This document shows, one piece after another, positions 3,719 through 5,351 of a stretch of 5,351 bases of DNA. The stretch spans positions 1 through 5,351 of the forward strand of contig JBPCWY010000060.1 in the NCBI GenBank assembly GCA_051009035.1. Reading direction: 5' to 3'. Under the pieces are notes generated by a model. That model saw only the letters and a program-made list of their open reading frames with translations. It was not told the DNA's origin and did not search any database. The DNA comes from Persebacter sp051009035. GTDB taxonomy: Bacteria; Pseudomonadota; Gammaproteobacteria; Tethybacterales; Persebacteraceae. The position numbers were made by a program, and so were the translations under genes. Every line of letters starts with the position of its first letter. Position 1 is the first letter of the stretch.

Positions 3719-4729
3719 ATGTCTGCACGAAAAGATCTCCTGAGCGAGAGCCAGGCCCAAGTGGATCAAATCGAGCTTGCGTTATTGCTCCTGCTCTATC
3801 GGGACACTGCCAAACCATATAGTGAGCCGCTTCTGCGCCACGTGGATATCCAGGGGCAATGGTGCACGGATGATCCGAGCCGCTTTCTCACAACGTTCAG
3901 CGGAAGAACGGACAAGCCGTGGTTGTTTGGGTGGGGCGGCGATCGTCATGTCCTCGTTCCCACGACGATTGAGTGGTTGGTGCATCCGGTGCCGACATTG
4001 CTCACGCCGTCCTTCACCTTTGCCCTGTTGACACCGCAACGCGAGCATCTCATAGTGATCGAGGACTATCGCGCTATCCGCACGCTGCCGCGTCCGTTCC
4101 ATACAACGGTGCCCCATGCGCACTACTTTTTGAAAACGTGTCACGAGATTTTTCCTGACGGACAGTCCCACTATCGTACAGAACCGGTGGGATGGAAAGG
4201 CGACAAGTATGTGCCTATTAAAACCAGCTACATGCCGCAGCGCTTGCGGCGTGATCAATCGCTTGCCGACTTCCATACTGCGGACAAACTGAAAGTATTG
4301 ATCGCGGCGGGATTTGCCGAACATACGCTGTTTAAATGGCGCGTCACGGTGACGAGCGAGACTGGAGCCGTTCGCGTCGTCAGTGATGGCGAAGGAATTC
4401 GCACGCTGGCTGCCTTAAGGGATGCGCCACGCGCAGGAGTCAGTCAGCGGCGGTCGCCGATTTTCCACTGGGTCCAGCAGCATGTGCGACGCAGACCAGG
4501 ACGTCTCGATTACGCCAATGTCCGGCGGCACTTGCGGGGGGTGACACATTTTGAATTGGGCGACCTGGCGGTGACGATTGATGATCCACAGAAGGACGGA
4601 CCGACATGCAGCGAATGCGGACAACTGGACTACCCGCTGGATGCGGGAATATGTCTCGCGTGTTATGAAGCCATACTCGGCCCCGAGTACCGCGTGCTGA
4701 TGTGTGGGAAAGACGAGATGGCGGAATGA
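3719..4729 (+). CDS. Unknown 336-aa protein with C-terminal zinc ribbon
   Basis: The ATG at 3719 has GGAGG five nt upstream. The frame stays open back to a GTG at 3626 but has no ribosome-binding site there. The N-terminal part (1-45) includes a hydrophobic helix (IELALLLLLYRD, 18-29) too short and isolated for a clear membrane span. The middle (65-235) looks like a mixed alpha/beta domain with WLFGWGGDRHVLV (68-80) and HLIVIEDYRAI (110-120). Residues 246-285 (SPIFHWVQQHVRRRP...VRRHLRG...FELGDLAVTI) form a compact basic module that resembles segments I have seen in uncharacterised mobile-element proteins. The C-terminus has C297-x2-C300 and C312-x2-C315, a short zinc ribbon. DNA binding is plausible from the basic module plus the ribbon, but no nuclease, helicase or polymerase motif is visible. 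Its place before the HTH_36 gene suggests a replication or recombination accessory role, which is inference only. Confidence 0.85.
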   Translation: MSARKDLLSESQAQVDQIELALLLLLYRDTAKPYSEPLLRHVDIQGQWCTDDPSRFLTTFSGRTDKPWLFGWGGDRHVLVPTTIEWLVHPVPTLLTPSFTFALLTPQREHLIVIEDYRAIRTLPRPFHTTVPHAHYFLKTCHEIFPDGQSHYRTEPVGWKGDKYVPIKTSYMPQRLRRDQSLADFHTADKLKVLIAAGFAEHTLFKWRVTVTSETGAVRVVSDGEGIRTLAALRDAPRAGVSQRRSPIFHWVQQHVRRRPGRLDYANVRRHLRGVTHFELGDLAVTIDDPQKDGPTCSECGQLDYPLDAGICLACYEAILGPEYRVLMCGKDEMAE

Positions 4730-4759
4730 GGAGCACTGTCATAATTGGGGAGCAGGGCC

Positions 4760-5221
4760 ATGCAGCAGAACAGCAGCAGTGACGGGTGGGTGCAGGAAGA
4801 CGCGGCGGTTTATGGCGCGCAAACCACGATCGGCGTGCAGAGCGCCATTGTCTACACGTACAGCCGGATTCCGCATAAGGTGACGGGGAATATGGCCCTC
4901 ATTGGCAAAAATGCGATTCTGGCGTATCTGGCCCTTATGCACTTCGCGGACAACCGGACTGGGGTCTGTTGGCCACGCCTGCGGACACTGGAACGCATGA
5001 CAGGCCTGAGTCAGAAAACCGTGAAAGCGGCGCTCAGTCGCCTCGTCAAGCTGGGACTCATCGAGCGAGAGCAAATGCGCGCGGGCAAGAACTTCGGCAG
5101 CAATAAATATACCGTCCTCGATCCGGGGACCTGGAGCCTCGATGCGGACAAGTACACGGCTCCACAGGCGACCGATTTTATCGAAGCCCGTGAATTACCC
5201 CCCGCACAGACAAAGTTGTAA
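4760..5221 (+). CDS. Winged-helix HTH_36 protein, probable replication initiator-like (153 aa)
   Basis: Residues 46-118 match the HTH_36 winged-helix pattern. A helix (NAILAYLALMHFADNRTGVC, 51-70) is followed by WPRLRTLERMTGLSQKTVKA (71-90), with the recognition helix in SQKTVKAALSRLVKLGLIER, and then a wing (KNFGSNKYTVL). HTH_36 domains are typical of the DNA-binding half of phage replication initiators and plasmid Rep proteins, and also of some regulators. There is no C-terminal helicase-loader domain: the tail after residue 120 is only about 33 residues, so the protein is short for lambda O-type initiators. The ATG at 4760 was chosen because GGGGAG lies 7 nt ahead; a TTG at 4745 overlaps that site. 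It follows the 336-aa gene by 30 nt. Direct repeats at 5186 and 5264, at its 3' end, could be binding sites. A plain transcription regulator is the alternative. Confidence 0.85.
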   Translation: MQQNSSSDGWVQEDAAVYGAQTTIGVQSAIVYTYSRIPHKVTGNMALIGKNAILAYLALMHFADNRTGVCWPRLRTLERMTGLSQKTVKAALSRLVKLGLIEREQMRAGKNFGSNKYTVLDPGTWSLDADKYTAPQATDFIEARELPPAQTKL

Positions 5222-5279
5222 ACAAATCTGAGTCGAGGAGACGCAGGAGGGTAAATTATGGCCGCCCGTGGATTACCCC
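5186..5279 (+). repeat. 16-nt direct repeat spanning the end of the HTH_36 gene and the next start
   Basis: GCCCGTGAATTACCCC (5186-5201) and GCCCGTGGATTACCCC (5264-5279) match at 15 of 16 positions and are 78 nt apart. Both are read in the same codon phase, giving ARELP near the C-terminus of the HTH_36 protein and ARGLP near the N-terminus of the 25-aa peptide. Possible explanations are a local duplication or iteron-like sites for the adjacent DNA-binding protein. Only two copies are visible before the window ends. Confidence 0.6.
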
Positions 5280-5335
5280 ACAAACTAGATCCAGGAGAAG
5301 AACTAGAGAACAGCCAGAAGATCTCTGCTAGCTAG
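5258..5335 (+). CDS. Possible 25-aa peptide with a strong ribosome-binding site
   Basis: An ATG at 5258 follows AGGAGG at about 8 nt, one of the best ribosome-binding sites in the window. The frame reads MAARGLPHKLDPGEELENSQ plus five residues, then ends at TAG (5333-5335). The product is hydrophilic with no motif. GGGTAA (5249-5254) can pair with TTACCC (5273-5278) around the start codon and partly overlap the ribosome-binding site, so initiation may be structure-controlled. The stretch is less GC-rich than its neighbours and contains four CTAG tetramers in 51 nt (5285, 5303, 5328, 5332). It could be a true micropeptide, a leader peptide for the next gene, or the start of a longer gene broken by a frameshift or stop. 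Confidence 0.5.
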   Translation: MAARGLPHKLDPGEELENSQKISAS

Positions 5336-5351
5336 CGAAGCGGAGCTATGC

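Noticed and set aside
3782..4324. 180-codon minus-strand frame opposite the 336-aa gene
   Set aside because: The plus-strand gene has a strong ribosome-binding site and a zinc ribbon in frame. The opposite product is low in recognisable structure and is most likely a codon-bias shadow.
5342..5351. Start of a further gene (GGAG then ATG at 5348)
   Set aside because: Spacing between GGAG and ATG is only 2 nt and just one codon is visible, so it cannot be supported.

Overview
The window looks like the early or regulatory region of a temperate phage, a prophage, or a related mobile element in a bacterium with moderately high GC and strong Shine-Dalgarno translation signals. The evidence is a pair of back-to-back operons of small, tightly packed genes that share one divergent control region, an XRE/Cro-like regulator, a DUF4406/deoxyribosyltransferase-like protein, a Dam-like D12-class adenine methyltransferase, and a winged-helix protein of the HTH_36 (replication-initiator-like) type. 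No integrase, large repressor, structural, terminase or lysis gene is present. The host cannot be named from this sequence, and phage origin is an inference.

Leftward operon (1-1054, minus strand): from the control region outward there are a 72-aa unknown protein, a 63-aa zinc ribbon with a T9 tract in its first codons, a 64-aa acidic unknown protein, and an unknown protein of at least 129 aa that runs off the left edge. Genes are separated by ribosome-binding sites only, or coupled by ATGA overlap. Two tandem hairpins sit at the 3' end of the zinc-ribbon gene.

Control region (about 1055-1190): two sigma70-type promoters with perfect TTGACA -35 boxes and 17-bp spacers point in opposite directions. 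Both -35 boxes lie inside one 18-bp inverted repeat (TGTCAATACGGATTGACA), a natural operator for the adjacent 79-aa HTH protein.

Rightward operon (1191-3563): Cro-like regulator, a 74-aa Cys/His protein, an 89-aa Cys/His-rich putative zinc protein, the 114-aa DUF4406-like protein, the 345-aa adenine methyltransferase (with a short tandem-repeat insert), and an 89-aa unknown. Junctions are ATGA or GTGA overlaps, a 14-nt overlap, or a few bases. A 155-nt non-coding gap (3564-3718) is rich in hairpins, including a 52-nt element that can fold as a three-way junction. Then come a 336-aa unknown protein with a C-terminal zinc ribbon, the 153-aa HTH_36 protein, and a possible 25-aa peptide whose start region repeats the DNA coding for the C-terminus of the HTH_36 protein.

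Working model (inference): the Cro-like protein sets the balance of the two operons through the shared dyad. The rightward operon supplies nucleotide and DNA modification and then replication functions. The many small zinc-binding proteins are accessory factors of unknown target.
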